Shown: positions 44,708 through 57,663 of the stretch, piece after piece
How the letters are laid out: each line of letters opens with the position of its first letter
Position numbering within the stretch: the first letter of the stretch is position 1
Source of the DNA: Dryomyza anilis
Taxonomy: Eukaryota > Arthropoda > Insecta > Diptera > Dryomyzidae
Assembly (NCBI GenBank): GCA_951804985.1
Contig: OX638130.1
Coordinates: forward strand, 82,640,583-82,704,582
Length of the DNA: 64,000 bases
Reading direction: 5' to 3'
Position numbers and translations under genes: made by a program
The notes under the pieces: generated by a model
What the model was told of the DNA's origin: nothing
Databases searched by the model: none
Seen by the model: the letters and a program-made list of their open reading frames with translations, nothing else

Positions 44708-46260
44708 TCTATATATATAAAACACTTGGCACGTCTGCCTGTCTGTTTGTTCCAGCTGCAACTGACTGAAATTTGCACGAGGATACTATGGAGTCCGGAG
44801 GGTGAAATAGGCTATATATGGGCGAGATTGGGCAAATGGGCGTGGCAACATAAACTTTCTAAACGATATAACACGGCACTTACAGCAGATAAGAAGATAA
44901 AACATAAATCTCAAATACAAAAGCAAAACACGAACACAAAAACAATAGCAAATATCAAACACAATAACAAAAGCAAAGGTACAAAACTAAAACAATAACA
45001 CAAAAACAAAAATAAAAATAACAGGAAAATAAAAAAAGAAAAACAGATGGAAAAACAAAAGTAAATACAAAGAAAATCAGAAACACGAAAACAACAGCAA
45101 AAACACAAAATCAAAAACAAAAACACAAAATCAGAAACACAAAAATACAAAACAAACACAAAAACAAAAGCAATAACACAAAAACATAATACAAAAAAAC
45201 AAAAGCAAAACACATATGCAAAACACAAAAACAAACCACAAAATCAAAACAACAAATGCAAAAAAAATAAAAACACATCATTAACACAAAAGCATAAATA
45301 CAAAATCAAAAATATAAATGAAAATTAACAAACACAAAAGCAAAAACATAAGAACCAAAGAAAAAACAACATAAAAACACAAACGATAAACCCGACAACA
45401 AAAACACAAAAAAAAACAAAAGTAAATGAAAAACTACAAAGCAAAAATACAACATAAAAACACAAAATCAAAATCAAAAAAAAGCAAAAACACAAAAGCA
45501 AAGGCACAAAAGAAAAATCAAAATTAAATATAAATCAAAAACATAAAAAAAAACAAAAAACGAAAGCATAAACATAAATATAAATATAAACATTAACATA
45601 AAAACACATAGCAAAAATTAAAAACAAATTCAAAATCACAAAACAAAAACACAAAAGCAAAAACAAAATACAAGAGAAAAACACACAAAACCTGAAATTA
45701 ACATAATTGCAAAACACATAAAAAAACAAAAGTAAAAATGCAAAAATGCAAAAGCAAAAACACAAAAACAAAAACAAAGCAAAAACTCAAAATCACAAAT
45801 ATACAAACACAAAAGAAAAAAATAAAAAGAAGAACAAAAATAAATAAAAGAGCCAAAATAAAAATAAAAACTCAAAAACAAAATCAAAGCAAAAAGAAAA
45901 ATATAAAACAAAATCAAAAGCATAAAAAAAAATAAAAACATAAAAAATAAAACAAAATCAGAAAGTCAAAGTCAATTTCAATAACATCGATTTAGATCTT
46001 AACATCAAATAGAAAAAAAAAATAATAGAAATAGAAAATCGCAGAAAAAAACTAAATATATAGTGAAAACAAAAGTAAAACAAAGACAGGAAAACACAAA
46101 AGACTAACACATAAATAAGAGCAGAAACCAATTCAAACAATAACAAAAATAAACACATATATAAAACAAAATAAAAAAACAAACACAAATGTATATAATG
46201 ATTATATAATGAGCAAAAAGACTAACAAAAAAAAAAGTAACAAAAGCAAAACACGAAACC
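44708..46260 (+). mobile_element. Helitron-like element ending in an A/C-rich array, copy 2
   Basis: TCTATATATATAAAACACTT starts the head, followed by GTCTGCCTGTCTGTTTG, CTGACTGAAATTTGCACGAG and GATATAACACGGCACTTACA. Then comes about 1.35 kb of CACAAAAA/GCAAAAA-type array. This is the same order as the minus-strand copy at 21065-22029, with a longer array. Cys/Phe-rich open frames on the opposite strand are artefacts. Confidence 0.65.
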
Positions 46261-47227
46261 AAAAATAAGTCTCATTTCGATTAAGAACATTTTTTTTATA
46301 ATTCACATAATATTTTTGTTACTACACTTTTCGTTTCTTCAACATGTAGTAGAAAATGAACAACTATTAAAAAATGATTTAATTACAAAAAAAAAATACA
46401 GCCTGGGTACAAAATACTATCGCACTATATTTTATATAATTGATGTGACTATTCACAATAATTTTTATGATTGCGCTATGTTATTAGAATCATAAAATTG
46501 TTCTCTCAATAATGCATAATTTATTTGTGAAAAACGCAAGTTTAGATCTTAAAACCGAATTATATAATTCAGATATTATATCATTGTGTTGAATACATCA
46601 TTGTGGCAAAGGAGCAATCATTGGTACTGCAGTCTAATATAATCTTAGCAAGCATACTATATTAGTGCAATTGCAATTTATTTGTCACAATCAAGCCATT
46701 ATAATTTTTGTTTGTGTATCGTTCTTGATTGAACATCTAATTTGCATTGAGACTTTTCTAAGCAACCCTGCCTTGTGCGCTGTCAAAATGCCGCCTGCAG
46801 ATGCCGCTAGAGCAGCACATCTTTAAAAGCCGCCGTCATCTGCAATCCACTCGTGTGTAAAATGGATTTTAATTGGGGTTTTTGTTTGACATATATTCCA
46901 TGCATCGCATTGTTTTACAAAACATCTAATTAAGTATCTTTTTCTGTGAATGATTTATATTAAAAATTTGCATTACATGTTTTATTCATGTTTTATTTAA
47001 ATCTTCGTCCTGAGATTAAGATCAGTATTTAATTTGGTTTGTTTTACGTAATAACTCAAAAACTTGAGGCAATATTCAAAACTGAGTATGAGGTATTGAA
47101 GTCCATTGGAATTACATAGAAATAACTGTTTTTGTGTAATTTTACTATTAATATAAAATATTTATGTATATTTCAATAGACAACCAATTCGTAGATTATC
47201 GTCTTGATTTAGTTCAGACAATGCCTA
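46261..47227. other. AT-rich sequence without a supported gene
   Basis: A small GC-richer patch at 46775-46850 (TGCCGCCTGCAGATGCCGC). The remainder has TA-rich text resembling degraded MITEs. No pairable copy was identified. Confidence 0.4.
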
Positions 47228-48522
47228 CACACAGAAAAATGCTCTTTTGCCATGAGGTTAAGTGAACCAACGTTTCAGTGTTGCAACCGAAACCGCAAAC
47301 ATTTGTTGTATCCTCATTTCATTGAAATGAACGTACCATTTTTTACTCTAACCGAAATGTTAGTCCGCGCAACAGCACGTTCGGTTGTCGTAACCTCTTG
47401 ATCGCATTTTTCATTCTGCCAAAAATTTGACAATTGTGCATTTATTACGGCAACTGAGTATGTTATTGTATCAACAAAATAAATAACAAAACAAAAATGT
47501 CTATCAGTTCGGATGCCAGTTTTTGCCAACAATTATGAATAAATGCAGAAATAAATATACGTCAAACATTTTCACAAGTCGCAAATAGGAAATTCATTAA
47601 TTAAATAAAAATGCAAAGTAAATATACGAATATAAATAAAATAATGAATTAATTCAATACAAATTGCTGTTTAGCTAGTGAAATATAATAAAAATATAAA
47701 AATATGTGACCATATGTGGCATTAGAAATAGTTTTGTTTTTTGTTTAATTATGATGATATGAAATGATAAATGTTTCTTTTCATGCTGTTTTTATTTTTC
47801 AGAGAACAGGAATTATCTACTAATTCCTTTTGAAACTGTGTGCGTGACATATTTTTCGCAAATTTTAAAAAAATAAGTTTTATACATAAAAAAAATCTGT
47901 ATTAAAAAAGTGGGGAAAGTTAGGTCACATGGGACGAACTTTTATAGTCGGTCGGGCCCGACTATGGATATGAAAAAACGGGATTTAAAGTAAGAAAATA
48001 AATATGAGTGGATTACGCCCATTTTTGGAACACATATTTAAGTAAATTCTACCAATACCTTTTAAATAACTATATCTTGAATACTTTTTGAGTTATTGGT
48101 TCCCAAAAAGTTATATATAAGTGACTTGTAAGGGAGGTGGGCGTGTCCGTTTACCGCTTTGAATCATTTTCAAACTCATACCCATTTTTTGGCTGAAACA
48201 TATTGAAACAAAATTTCATCGCATTCTGACAAGTATTTTTCAAGTTACTTTGTATCCGGTCAGACAGCAAGACAGACGGACAAACAGGCGGACAGACAGA
48301 CGGACATGGCTAAACGGACTCGGGTAGTTATGCTGACCAAGAGTATAATGAAATTGGATGTAGGGTATAATGAACTTGGATGTTTCAGCATGCTTGCTGG
48401 AAGGAGGTTTAAAAAACAACTAACTAGGAGGTAGACACAACCTCGTAGTCAGTAAGTTACCGCAAACGAATAATTCGGTAAGGCTATTTAGTTGGTTGCC
48501 GCAACAAATCAGTTTTCTGTGT
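47228..48522 (+). mobile_element. CACACAGAAAA MITE, copy 1, with nested DINE-1-like element
   Basis: The left CACACAGAAAAATGCTCTTT, CATGAGGTTAAGTGAACC and GTTGCAACCGAAACC pair with the right GTTGGTTGCCGCAACAAATC and TTTTCTGTG. The ends match the element at 58741-59512. TA precedes the left end; the right flank is degraded. A DINE-1-like element occupies 47915-48385. Confidence 0.7.
47915..48385 (+). mobile_element. DINE-1-like Helitron derivative, subfamily 1, deleted
   Basis: GGGGAAAGTTAGGTCACATG, the GTCGGTCGGGCCCGAC palindrome, GATTACGCCCATTTTTGG, the GACAGACGG microsatellite (48263-48306), GCTAAACGGACTC and GATGTAGGGTATAATG. Shorter in the middle than the copy at 32507. Confidence 0.75.
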
Positions 48523-50311
48523 TTATATTTTGAACGTTAAGGTGTCATTGCAGTAATGAAATCATAATAACATATTAAATTAATGCACAATTCAATAAAT
48601 AGAAAATAGCATTAATTATTGTTGTGTTTAATAATTTTACAGATATCCCAAAACATCCGAAAAGATACGGATATGACAACGCGGATGTCAAAATAATGCG
48701 GATGCTCCGCGTTTTCGAAAACGGATACGGACATCTCTAATAATATAAATAAACAAATTCCTAAATCCTTTAAATACATCATAATTACTGTAAGTATGAT
48801 TACAACAATCTAAAATATGCAATATGTACACCGAAAAAATTACTGTAGTAAATTATACTACATTTATGTCTTCGTTTTGAAAAAATGCAGTTCTAGTACA
48901 TTTTGATCGTTTTTCAATACATTTGTATTAATTTGTATGGATTTTACTACACAAAGTATTAGAAATTCGTTTTCTACATATTGCAGAATATGTAGTATGT
49001 ATCTGTTTTCTGAAGTTTTTATTTTTGATATACGTGTACTACATAATACACAAAATGTATTATGAAATTATTTTGTGTATTATAGTTTTTATAATTTGTT
49101 TTTATAAAAATTTTGTTAAAATTGAATTTCTTATATAAAATCTTAAAATTAACAGCCCTATTATGTCTCTAAATATGAAAACATAATTTACTTTTAAAAC
49201 CAGCTAAGTTTTGTTTATATTTTTAAAACCAAATGTTTAGCATTACCAACAATAAAAAAATAATTTCCAATTTAAAATAATATTCGAATGTATATGGAAG
49301 ACTTGTCAAAAAGCCACTAATTTGTTAAAGCTGTACAAAAAAAACAACTCTAGCAAATTATATACATTTTATGTCTTTGTTTTGAAAAAATATATTTCTA
49401 CAACATTTTGTTGGTTTTTAAATACATTTGCCTTTATTTGTCTTATTTTTTACTACACAATGTATTGAAAATTCGTTCTCTACATATTGCACAAACTGTA
49501 TTGATATTTTGTTTTTTGCTTTCATTTGAATTCGTGTGGGATCACTGACGAACGAATTACGAAAGGTCGTCCCTCGTGGAGGTATAAACGAATTCTTTGG
49601 TTTCATATTACAGAAACTGGTTTTGTTTTTGTTGTTGTTTTTTTTTGCACACGACGGATGACTGCGAAAGAGGTATCTAAATAAACCAAAACTGTCCGTA
49701 GCATCTGACCGAACCTGACCGAATCTGACCGAGAGATGACTATAGAGCTGCCACCTAAGTTTACCGCTGAATATTTTTGGTTTTAAAACTTAGTTGTCAA
49801 CTCTGCAGTATACAAATATAGCACGCAGCTGCAAATGAGTAGTTTGCTGATGTGACGCGCCATGGCGTTAGCATTGAGACGGCAAATTTTTGTTGTTTTC
49901 AATGTTCGCTCGCTCATTTTTCGATCGCCGCCTGTATTCTGTTCAAGCAGTAATAGTTGATATGACATCTTTATGGTTTTACCATCGCATGGTTTTACCA
50001 TAGCATATTATTCTTATGTGTTTCAACCGAAAAGAAACACTTAAGTGCTTGCCATTCCTTTGAGTCGTCAGAACTGATGATCAGTGTTACCAGATGGGCA
50101 GATAAACCTTTTTTTTTCCAATATTTTGAGAAGGTAAAAAGGTTTCAAGTTTTCCCTAAAAAAAACATTTTTTTTATTTATCTAGTTTTTCAGTTTTTAA
50201 TTTTCCCATTTGTTTATATAAGCTGTTTTAATATTTCATTTTGACCAAAATTACAAATTGCTGGAAAAAATCAATTTGGGTAATGTTTCAATTCCAGTCA
50301 TAACAAAAACC
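48523..50311. repeat. Paired dispersed repeats, no gene
   Basis: Two similar segments of about 200 bases start at about 48830 and 49325 (ATTATACTACATTTATGTCTT; TTTTACTACACAA.GTATT; TCTACATATTGCA). Related text lies at 51585-51710 and 63609-63720. 49614-49765 matches 6480-6600, and the end near 49960 matches the MITE inside the LINE. Confidence 0.5.
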
Positions 50312-50856
50312 AGTTGGGAAGGTTAGATCACAAGGCAAATTTTAAAGTAGGTGTTATTATGATAGTTAGGATTATCAAAATTATAGTCGGTCTAAGCCGA
50401 CTATAAATACCCTGTGGTTACCAGTCAAAGTGGTATATAGGTCACAAGGGTATACGAATCCTGAATCCTACAAACTTTCAATCGCTGAAGAATGTCCATT
50501 CATTTGATACCCATATATAAAAATGGGTAGGTGTACCGAATTTCGATTTTTTTTTTTTGTAACCACAAGTCGTTTCGCCGGAAAACATTATTTTCATGTA
50601 TTTGAGCATGAGTCAATATATATTTGGCCAAAAAAAGTTTACCTAAGCACTTATACAGTAATATTGATCTGTAGATATTCATTTTATATGAGGCATTTGA
50701 ACATAAGTGGTCGGTTCTCAGGTCACACTAGACCGAGCATGCCATTTTCTTGATCAGACAGCTTAGATATATATGTAATCTAAATCTAACTTTTCATTGT
50801 TCTATCTCTTCTACTTTTTCTGTAATCGTGATTTCAACAGACAGACAGAGGGACAG

Positions 50857-50891
<35 letters not shown>

Positions 50892-50940
50892 GACAGACAG
50901 ACGGACATAGTTAAATCGACTCAGGAGGTCATGTCTACAA
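50312..50940 (+). mobile_element. DINE-1-like Helitron derivative, subfamily 2, second copy
   Basis: It matches 27580-28189 closely: CAGTTGGGAAGGTTAGATCA, the GTCGGTCTAAGCCGAC palindrome, ATTTGATACCCATATATAAA, and a GACA/GACG microsatellite at 50839-50907. The 3' hairpin end is lost after GACTCAGGAGGTCATG. Confidence 0.8.
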
Positions 50941-51169
50941 AAAGTTAGTAATTTGACTATGTTCTGTAAAACCTTAAATCATTTTCATATTAGATCCGAA
51001 ATGACAAAAAAAAAAAAGTGTAGTAGTCTTTTTCCTCCCAAAAAAAAGTTTTTTATTCCGAAAATTAAAGGTTTTTCAAAAAAATATCTGGCAACACTGC
51101 TGATGATACTTAGTGGTGCTTATGATCAGGATCTTATGATCAGGAAAATTTTTGTTTTATTTATATTTT

Positions 51170-51348
51170 TATTTATTTCTTTATTTCTTTATTTCTTTAT
51201 TTCTTTATTTCTTTATTTCTTTATTTCTTTATTTCTTTATTTCTTTATTTCTTTATTTCTTTATTTCTTTATTTCTTTATTTCTTTATTTTTTTATTTCT
51301 CTATTTCTTTATTTCTTTATTTCTTTATTTCTTTATTTCTTTATTTCT

Positions 51349-51379
<31 letters not shown>

Positions 51380-51380
51380 T
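51170..51380. repeat. (TTTCTTTA)n then (TTTA)n microsatellite
   Basis: About 22 nearly perfect 8-bp units precede about eight 4-bp ATTT units. Two overlapping Phe/Leu/Tyr-rich frames on the plus strand are by-products. Confidence 0.97.
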
Positions 51381-52430
51381 GTGTAGATTTTTTTGTGGTT
51401 GTGGGTAACAATCTCTAGTTGTATTTGTACTATACAACTAAATAGTTTTCAGATTTATAATTCTTGTATGTTATTTTTGTTATAAAAAAAAACTATATTA
51501 ATATTCATTCATATAATTCTCCGAATTAATAAAAATAAATATGTTATGTAATAAATTATCACAACAAAGTAAAATACCTACATATTATTGTACAATTAAT
51601 GGCATATGTAATAATTTCTCTACATATTTCTGAACGTATAAATAAAGACAAAATGTAGGTTTTTTAATACATATGTATTGAAATTGTATGTAGAAAAGCT
51701 GTTAATGTTATATGTATTATTTAATTAGCTTAGCGAAGAAAAAACTTCAATCATGGACACAAACCAATGCAAAGCAAAATTTTTACTTCACCTGAGATAA
51801 GAACTGAACTGTAGAAGAAAGCCGAGAAGCAAACCTTTAACAAGAGCAAAAAGAAAACTTCAGTAAAGATTCTCCAACTTTATCAGAAGAAGAATTTTGT
51901 ACAATTTGCTTGAATGAACTTCCAAAGAATTCAAATTTTAACAATACCTTGACAACCGGTGTCCATTGCCACTCAGAATATTATGACTAGGAGTAACTAC
52001 TCTGACGTTTATGAATTTAATTTTTTTTTCTTTCTTTCTTGCATTATCAAATATTTTTATTACCTTGTCTTCGAAAAAAACCAAAAAAAAAAAAATAATT
52101 TCTACATTTTGGTAAAAATTTGAAAATTTCCCACTTTACCCCAACATTTTTCAAAAGGTCCGAAATTGAGCTTTTTTTGAATAATCGCTCAAAAATCAAC
52201 TATAACCAACCTATTATGTATTATGTTCATACAAAACATTAGATCATGAACCAATCAGTGGAATTTAGAAATTATTTAAATGTATTTTTTTGGATGAAAA
52301 TCAAAACGTCTCCGTCACTTCACCCCAGGCACCACCATAATTTTTTTTCTGTACAGGGATCAATCACCGCAATTACATATTTCCAACTATGAATGCTTTT
52401 AAATTAAATATTAGCTTGCTTTAAATACAT
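51381..52430. other. AT-rich repeat-derived sequence
   Basis: It contains a diverged copy of the 48.8/49.3-kb repeat (51585-51710) and a family end at about 52315-52335 related to the element at 39394. No gene is supported. Confidence 0.4.
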
Positions 52431-53370
52431 TTAGTGAATATAATTAGTGTGTTTAGTTTAATTTTCCATTATTGCTCGTGCTTGCCTTTGGCCATTTTCG
52501 GTTTTTGGCTAATTAATCAATTCATAAATAATTCAATAGTTGCAATAAAAAAAACTGCATTGCTTACGGTCTCGTTTACCAGCAACACATTTATTAAAAT
52601 AACAATTGGATTGAAACGTTAATTCATTTAACGCAAAGTATTTAACGAAAAACAATACTTAATAGAATTATGAGGCCACGGACCACAATTGCCGCAAATA
52701 TCCGGGTGTCTATTAGGCAGCCGGTTCTTGTGCCAAAGTGCCTGTGAAATTCCTGCAGCATGAGCGACGTCTCGCTGGATGGAGGGGGACATGCAGCAAT
52801 CTGCTGCGGAAACAAATTAACAATTTACCGGAATCCGACAATAGTGCGCTATCTGCACAATCTTCGTAGACTCCACAGACCTTCTAAACTCCTCAACTGG
52901 TCCAAATACAACTTGGTCTTGTATAGTTGCTGTTGTTGTTGTTGCTGTTCGGAGTGACTTGTCACCGACATAAACTAAAACAACAGACTAACCAAATAAA
53001 AAACAGATTTTCTTTGAACTTTGCCACAGCCACGACTGGCTTTTAATTTTGCCATTTGGCCAAACTAATTGTCAAGGGGTTGAGTACTTTGGCATTTTGT
53101 TAATGTGTCTGTCTGTCCGTCCGTCCGTCTGTTTGTAGATATGTGTCTCCAGTCTCCAGGGTTTGTCGTTAACAAAGAGTTTATGGTCTGAAGCACCACA
53201 CAACAACAAAAAAAACATGAAACAACAACAACTAAATACAACAAAAACAAAGCAGACCACTGACTTTAATCGGGAACGAGTGTCCAACCGACATCTTTTT
53301 CATTCTGCATTTTCGAGCAAAATTTAATTTTACATCACAAACAAAAATAAACACAAACAATGCAGTAGAG
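52430..53370. other. Unique-looking island
   Basis: GC-richer at 52670-52930, with TGCTGTTGTTGTTGTTGCTG at about 52928 and (GTCC)n at 53107-53130. A 65-codon frame from ATG 52760 ends in Cys codons from the triplet run and has no recognised domain. Confidence 0.4.
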
Positions 53371-53789
53371 TTCCAGAGTGTTGATAGTGTTCACCCCAGT
53401 AGAAAATACCAAGTCATAAATTGCCTAAATTGAGTTGAAGGTTGAAGAAAACTTTATAACGTCGTTGTAAAAATAAAATAAAATGAAAAAAACAGTAACT
53501 CTATTTGGGAGGATCTGATCAAGGCCAAATCATGTTTGTGAAAATTTCAATAAGTCCACGTGAATTTTTTTTTTCGAAATTTGTGATTTTTTGACTTACT
53601 AATTAGGACGCAATGATCAAGAATATGGCATTTATTTTTGTGTTGGGTATACGGATATGCCAGGACGAGGTGTGCAAATCCGTTAAAAACCGAGATAATA
53701 TACATAAAAAAAATATATGTCTTACAAATAAAATTTTGAAAACCGAGGTAAATTAAAAATAATAGAGGTCAAATCTATAATATACAGCC

Positions 53790-54002
53790 CTGAAGAACTT
53801 TGATCGTTATATTTGTTCTCAAAGCGATGGGACCTACAGTTGAAAGCCGTCTGAACGGCGGGTAAGAGGTTTTTATAAGCAATGTTTACTCTCATAGGAA
53901 AATATTTTCTATGAAAAGATGTTGTGAACCTCAGTCCTGGTTTAAACATGGGACCTTCCGACTCGCAGTCCGACGAATTGACCTCTGAGCTACCGACGCG
54001 AC
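53790..54002 (-). mobile_element. tRNA-derived SINE, diverged copy 4
   Basis: Complemented, it has a head (TCGGTAGCTCAGAGGTCAAT, GGACTGCGAGTCGGAAGGTC), a body (AACATCTTTTCATAGAAAAT, GAGAGTAAACATTGC) and CGCCGTTCAGACGG. It is more diverged than copies 1 and 2 and lacks the ATT tail. Confidence 0.8.
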
Positions 54003-54067
54003 GCTATAACATACATCCGATGACTACACAATAAAAAGATTTTTATTCTTTTTCACTTTATAAATTT

Positions 54068-54388
54068 TTGAAATTTTCGACTATTGGCCCAAAGATGCCC
54101 TTCTTACACACCTTAACATCCAAGTCGTTAATTTCGATTGTAATGTCGTGTCGGGACGAGGTCCTAGGCTTCCACGAAGCGTTCGTAGAAGATTTGACGT
54201 ACCAACACCCGATTATTTCGACTTATAAGGCTTTGCATGATTGGGAACAACATCTTTGTGCGAATTCTTCAACCCAAAAATTGGAGAGGATTATAGGAGC
54301 TGCCAAACTTCATCACAATGGCATTATATTCAACAAAAGTGACAAAACACACAAAACACTAAAGCTTGGTCCAGACTTGCGTCAATGA
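54068..54388 (+). pseudogene. Unrecognised 106-codon frame, possibly a gene fragment or pseudogene
   Basis: The region is GC-richer than its flanks, and the predicted protein has ordinary, non-repetitive composition (for example DEVLGFHEAFVEDL and ALHDWEQHL). After the TGA stop the same frame continues for about 14 more plausible codons (YFTLAIYYKEDE) to a second stop. This looks like a disabled coding sequence, such as a retrocopy or relic exon. I do not recognise the family, and the frame start ATG is arbitrary. Confidence 0.35.
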
Positions 54389-54599
54389 TACTTCACTCTG
54401 GCCATATACTATAAGGAGGACGAGTAATGGTTCAAGACTTTAATGATAATTACGACGCAATACTCTGTCTAAGTATTGTGCCAAGGTAATCCCACACCTG
54501 AAATTTAGTCATGGCGAAACAAAAAAAAAGGATTATCTTTCATTATTCATCATATTTTATTGCTAATTCATTTCATATAGAAATTAACAATTTAATAAA

Positions 54600-55630
54600 T
54601 TTAACATTGGGTCATATCATATCAAATCAACCGAGTGATTGGCAGCACCTACTCAGAATTAGATGAAATTTGGTAGAATGGTGAAATAACACAAAAAAAA
54701 GGTATTGAAAAATTTTAGCATGCCAGAGTTTGGAAAAACTGTGTAACATTCACAAAAGTGGTGCTAATAAAATAAACATAACTTAAGCAATAGAGGAGCG
54801 ATTTTAAAGATAAAAAATTATAAAAAAATGGCATGTAATTTCAAAACCATGTTGAATTAATAGTTAGAACAAAGACTATTCAAAAGGACATATCTTAGAA
54901 AGATACTTTTTGAACCTTTATGTGACTGAAGAACTCATATCACGTTAATGGCGAAGAAAGTACACCCGTACCTTGGAGATATTATGAAATTAGGAATATT
55001 AATAATGTTTTTTTTTTGTACGAATGTCTTCGTAAATTATAATATTATGATTATCTGTCATTTAAATCATAACAAAACGTTTATAATATGCTCAGTGGTC
55101 TCGGCAGACAAATGTGATATTTTTGGAGTTTTGGTGATATTTTTGGTTTTTCTACAAAAACACCAAAAATACTTATTCAACAACGTCTACTTGCGATAGA
55201 AGCCCTTCCACATCAAAACATTTTATATGTACTGCAATTTAGAAATATCTTCAAATTTAAATGAAGTTTTTAGGAGCTCCAGGACATTTTATGACTTTCG
55301 AACGCAATTTGTCGAGAATGAAAACTGCGATTTTTGCCAAGAACAAAACTTGGAAACAACGAAAAACTCGCAAGTTTCTTACATTTGAGTGAAATAAGTT
55401 TAAAATGAGAATTTGTTGCAATTCAATAAGTGCTTTGATGAAATATTTTTCTTAATAAAATTATTTGAAAAAATTGTATAACACACCTAATGAATGTTTA
55501 TTAGATGTCAGAAAATTTCAATTCAATTACTCTAATGGAACCTATTAAAATCCGCCATTAAAATCGAAATAGGTACACGTGTACCTCTTCAGCCACATAA
55601 GGGTTTAAAATTTTAAAATAATATATGTTA
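54600..55630. mobile_element. Element with inverted TTATGTGRCTGAAGA arms
   Basis: TTTGAACCTTTATGTGACTG at about 54909 and CAGCCACATAAGGGTTTAAA at about 55590 are inverted complements, and inward GTACACCCGTACC and GGTACACGTGTACC pair too. The segment at 54948-55199 between them encodes a Cys/Ile-rich 83-codon frame of no recognised family. Outer limits uncertain. Confidence 0.45.
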
Positions 55631-56189
55631 TAGGTGCATGTTTTATCAATTATTGAAGACCTCAATTAGAATGACAATTCAACGTGTTCAGATGTTATAA
55701 ATAAAAGTATTGTACTAAGTTAAGAATTTTGTAGATATTTTCTTTTGAAAATTAAATTGTTCAAAAATGACCATTACTTAATCAACATGGTAAAGAAATT
55801 GTATTTCTTTATTTTTAAAATTACATTAGCTTTAAAATGAGACCTTAGGCCTTGGTGTGCCAATGTTTAAATATTTCCTAAATTTTTAATATTAAAAAAT
55901 ATGATTATTATTCCGTTTGTAAAAATCCAAATACCATTGCCAAATGAAATTGAGAAATTTCTATTTTAAAATGATATATTTTTTTTAAATTTTTTTCATT
56001 TTAAAATTAAAAGTCACAATTTCGTTTGGAAATTATGTAATTTTATATGTCAAATCAATTTTCAAATGCGTAATTTTCAATATATCATTATATAATTTGG
56101 AGATTTCTCATTTTCAAATAGAATAAATTTTAGAAATTCACAATTTTAAATGAAAAATCTAATTTTTGCACATGGCATTATAAAAATGA
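55631..56189. other. AT-rich sequence, nothing recognised
   Basis: Contains several ATTTTAAAATGA-like inverted fragments. No coding signal. Confidence 0.4.
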
Positions 56190-56880
56190 AAGTTCTGAAT
56201 TTTAATTAAATGTGTTCAATTCTTATGTCATTCGATGATCACTTCCACATTTCGTTTCCTGCTGGGTCAACTAATCCATGCTTGTGTGTGCTTGAGTGTG
56301 TGAGTTACTTGACTACAGCAATGAGCGAACTATTTCATTTTCATTTATATGCTAATAAGACACCTGTTCCTGCTATTATTCTGTTTAGTTGCTGTTGCTG
56401 TTGCTGCAGTGTACAGTTTCATGTAGTCCCCAGGACCCGGCAGCTGCCAGTCGGGGCAACAGGCACAACAGCTCATCAACTCATCAGTACATCATCAGCA
56501 TAGTCATTCTGCACACCACCTCTGATATCCTTTAACACCGCCAAAGCCGGCCGGGAAACTTCAAGTCAGGCTACTCACTTTAGTTTTCTTCACTTCACAT
56601 CACTTCGCTCCTTTCCATTGAAGCCTTTGTTGCTACTTGGGAGTGAGAGCGGCTCTAATTTGCATAAATGATCATTTCTTGTTGTTCATGTTGGAGCTGT
56701 TGATGTTGTTACTCTGAGTGCTGTTGCTATTAATTTTTCATTGCATACTTAGGGGAGCACACAGCCATCCGTCAACATGGGCCCTAAGAAATTCGATAGT
56801 TTGTTGCGTTTTTGTTTGTTTGGCTTTTGCTGCACAAAAACCGACTTTTCGGCATAACACGTAGCAATCCATGAATTTTA
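56190..56880. other. Unique-looking GC-richer island
   Basis: TTGCTGTTGCTGTTGCTGCA near 56390, GCATCATCAGTACATCATC-like text near 56480, and higher complexity than the flanks. The 97-codon frame at 56210-56503 contains a Cys run from the triplets and shows no domain. Confidence 0.4.
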
Positions 56881-57299
56881 TTTAATTGCTAAAATTTAGC
56901 ATAGCACATATCATTATCACTGCATAGATGACCATTTATTTTAATTTACACCGCAATAGTTCTCACATATTGTGAAACTAAAGTAAAAGTCCAATTAGGA
57001 GGAACTTTCTAAAACTGTGCAGTTTATTGCCACACAATGCCAGACACCTACATTGTTGAGTCAGTCACCCTTCGATGCAGGTGTCAACTAAGTTTTCAAC
57101 ACAATATTTTCAGTAGTATAAAGAAGCAAACATTTTGCAATTATTCCAAAAATGTTAACTATTCAAAGTGTAAATCTAGGTATTTTTTTAAATTACAGTA
57201 TTCTACAAGAAAGTACATTTTTGCATATACCGTACATCAAATTCACATGAGAAATATTATACAACAAAAAAAAAGTTTACTTCGGCCGATATTAGGTAA

Positions 57300-57530
57300 A
57301 AATGTTATATGAGATATGCCCATTTTCAATACCAGCCAGCATAGTATTGAAGTAATCTAAATTCAGAGTTTCGTAAATATATCTCTTTCAGTTTTATGTA
57401 CTCGTAATTTCAAGAGACAGACAGAGACACAGTCAGAGACATAAACTGAGACAGGGACGGCTAAATCGGCTAAGAAAGTCACGGTGATCAAGCATAAATA
57501 TACTAATCCATACTGGACACGGATTCTTCT
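57300..57530 (+). mobile_element. DINE-1-like element, old 3' fragment
   Basis: A GACAGACAGAGACACAG microsatellite remnant, GGCTAAATCGGCTAAG, GTGATCAAGCATAAATATAC and CATACTGGACACGGATTCTT match the 3' half of the family. Strongly diverged. Confidence 0.55.
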
Positions 57531-57663
57531 GCACCCAGAGACTGAATCAGTTGAGGCAAACGTTTTTTTTTTTTGCAAACCGATTTAGTAGTTGTGTCAA
57601 CATTCGACTGATTCAGTTGTTGCAACAGCACATATCACTTCATACAACTAATGAATACAATTT

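Noticed and set aside
44911..46188. Several Phe/Cys/Val-rich membrane-like proteins on the minus strand, and similar ones at 21093-21826
   Set aside because: They are translations of the A/C-rich array of the Helitron-like element.
50953..51418. 151- and 88-codon Phe/Leu/Tyr-rich frames
   Set aside because: Direct translation of the TTTCTTTA microsatellite.
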